A DNA stretch of 7,335 nt. Source: Sediminibacterium ginsengisoli (GTDB lineage: Bacteria > Bacteroidota > Bacteroidia > Chitinophagales > Chitinophagaceae). The first letter of the stretch is position 1; the number at the start of each line of letters is the position of its first letter. Location: contig CALPSK010000038.1 of assembly GCA_943326215.1 (NCBI GenBank), positions 1 to 7,335 of the forward strand, in the 5' to 3' direction. Shown here piece by piece: positions 6,195 to 7,335 of the stretch. The notes below the pieces were generated by a model. It did not search any database, had not been told where the DNA came from, and worked only from the letters and a program-made list of their open reading frames with translations. The position numbers and the translations under genes are program-made.

Positions 6195-7335
6195 ATGAAA
6201 AATATAACTTATTTATTTATTACCATTTGTCTATTAGGAAGTACCAACTTGCTTGCACACTCAGGAGGACACTATCATAAAGGCAACGCTATCCTTTTAA
6301 ATACATGGAGATTAAAATCGGGCGAGGCAGTAAAAGGAAATTTTTCTTTTACAAAGGATAATAAAATATTTTTAGAACAAGAGGATGGCGTTATAAAGGC
6401 TATTCTTATTGCAGATTTAATTACCCAAGACCAGCAACTTGCAAAATTTAAAATTAAAAAATATACAGAACTAAACTATTTTAACACCACTGATATTGAA
6501 ATTGAAAATTATAATTATTATAAGTATTTACCTCTATGCCTACTTATCTTAATAGCATGTATAGTATATAGCATTAATAAAAATTACATCAAGTCTTATA
6601 TCTTCCAGTCTAGATTAGGATTAAGTAGTATAAGTATTTTGTTTATTTTTTCTATTTTAATAGCTTGTAGCAAATCTGAGACTACGGCCACCACTATTAC
6701 AAATAATCCAATCAGCACTCCCATAGTAGTTACTATTGCTAAAACAAATTTCACATTTATCGACTCTGCATTTGCAGCATTTAAACCTAGTATTAGTACT
6801 AGCTGGGATGATACCTATTTTTATATTGCATCAACCGGCATACCTAGTCACAATATGATGACTGGAATAACAAATTGGCAACAACAAGTTCCTATTTCAC
6901 AGCCCTACAATGGAACGAATAGTTGGTCCATCCCTTTACAACCAGTTTATGCCACTATACCATTAAGTACAAAAACAAACTTAATGAAGGGCGCTGTTGC
7001 AGTGGCCGTAAATGGGATACCTATTTTTAACGCATTAAATAATAGAGGCGAGGACTCTTATAAAATTGGGGAATTAGATAATTGGGGAGGTCATTGTGGT
7101 AAAGGGGATGATTATCATTATCATGCAGCACCTATGCACTTATCTACTTTAAATGGCCTCAAGCCCATTGCATTTGCAGTAGATGGTTTCCCGGTGTATG
7201 GATTAAAAGAACCTGATGGAGCAAGTATGATTGCGCTGGATACTTGTCATGGACATAATGGAACAAATGGTGCCTATCATTATCATGGAACAACAGATTA
7301 CCCTTATGTTATTGGCGCATTAAAAGGTAAGGTTA
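6195..7335 (+). CDS. YHYH-domain protein with an SHD1-like N-terminal domain and internal lipobox (3' end missing)
   Basis: The frame is open from 6195 to the window edge (380 codons, no stop). Residues 1-21 form a signal peptide ending LLAH, followed by HSGGHYH. Residues about 37-83 (TWRLKSGEAVKG...FLEQEDGVIKA...DQQLA) resemble the SLA1-homology domain 1 (SHD1) pattern. Two hydrophobic stretches follow, 111-127 and 141-157, separated by a basic segment with K129, K133 and R140. The second ends in the lipobox LIAC (155-158) followed by SKSE. The rest matches YHYH-family proteins: HCGKGDDYHYH (300-310), AVDGFPVYG (328-336), CHGHNG (351-356) and AYHYHGTTDYPYVIG (360-374). The YHYH family's function is not established. 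The YHYH half looks like a free-standing Bacteroidota lipoprotein joined to an exported SHD1-like protein. ATG at 6183 is an alternative start, 4 codons earlier. Confidence 0.85.
   Translation, partial: MKNITYLFITICLLGSTNLLAHSGGHYHKGNAILLNTWRLKSGEAVKGNFSFTKDNKIFLEQEDGVIKAILIADLITQDQQLAKFKIKKYTELNYFNTTDIEIENYNYYKYLPLCLLILIACIVYSINKNYIKSYIFQSRLGLSSISILFIFSILIACSKSETTATTITNNPISTPIVVTIAKTNFTFIDSAFAAFKPSISTSWDDTYFYIASTGIPSHNMMTGITNWQQQVPISQPYNGTNSWSIPLQPVYATIPLSTKTNLMKGAVAVAVNGIPIFNALNNRGEDSYKIGELDNWGGHCGKGDDYHYHAAPMHLSTLNGLKPIAFAVDGFPVYGLKEPDGASMIALDTCHGHNGTNGAYHYHGTTDYPYVIGALKGKV

Overview
The window is AT-rich and reads as ordinary chromosomal DNA from a member of the Bacteroidota, most likely a Chitinophagaceae-like lineage. 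The support is the protein styles (class 2 PyrD, RF1 beginning [12 protein letters not shown], secreted M19 dipeptidase, YHYH lipoprotein-like protein), the near absence of Shine-Dalgarno sequences, and good matches to the Bacteroidota promoter -7 element TAnnTTTG before galE and prfA. The family-level placement is a guess.

Layout. 1-830: the 3' end of pyrD, followed after 2 bp by a glyoxalase II-like metallo-beta-lactamase-fold hydrolase; these look co-transcribed. 831-2730: a two-component system, with an OmpR/PhoB-type response regulator and then a histidine kinase whose two membrane helices are joined by only a few residues. The 86-bp gap between the two genes is unusual: it holds degenerate tandem repeats of about 13 bp starting at the regulator's stop codon, then a strong Shine-Dalgarno sequence that can be folded into hairpins. 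2731-3781: galE with its own promoter. 3792-4856 (minus): prfA, convergent with galE across a 10-bp gap. 4857-4916: a compact divergent control region whose 14-bp perfect palindrome contributes to the -7 box of prfA and a weaker one for the next gene. 4917-6074: exported membrane-dipeptidase-family enzyme. 6075-6194: spacer holding a large nested inverted repeat (6081-6152). 6195 to the window end: an incomplete gene with no stop before the edge. It encodes a signal peptide, an SHD1-like domain, two hydrophobic helices, an internal lipobox (LIAC) and a YHYH domain.

The genes do not form one pathway. PyrD serves pyrimidine synthesis, GalE sugar-nucleotide supply, RF1 translation termination, and the dipeptidase peptide turnover in the envelope. 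No mobile element, tRNA, rRNA, CRISPR array or phage gene was seen. The most unusual item is the composite YHYH protein, whose middle looks like a second lipoprotein signal peptide inside one reading frame. Next are the nested inverted repeat before it and the repeat/Shine-Dalgarno leader of the histidine kinase. I did not find a recognisable new multi-gene system.
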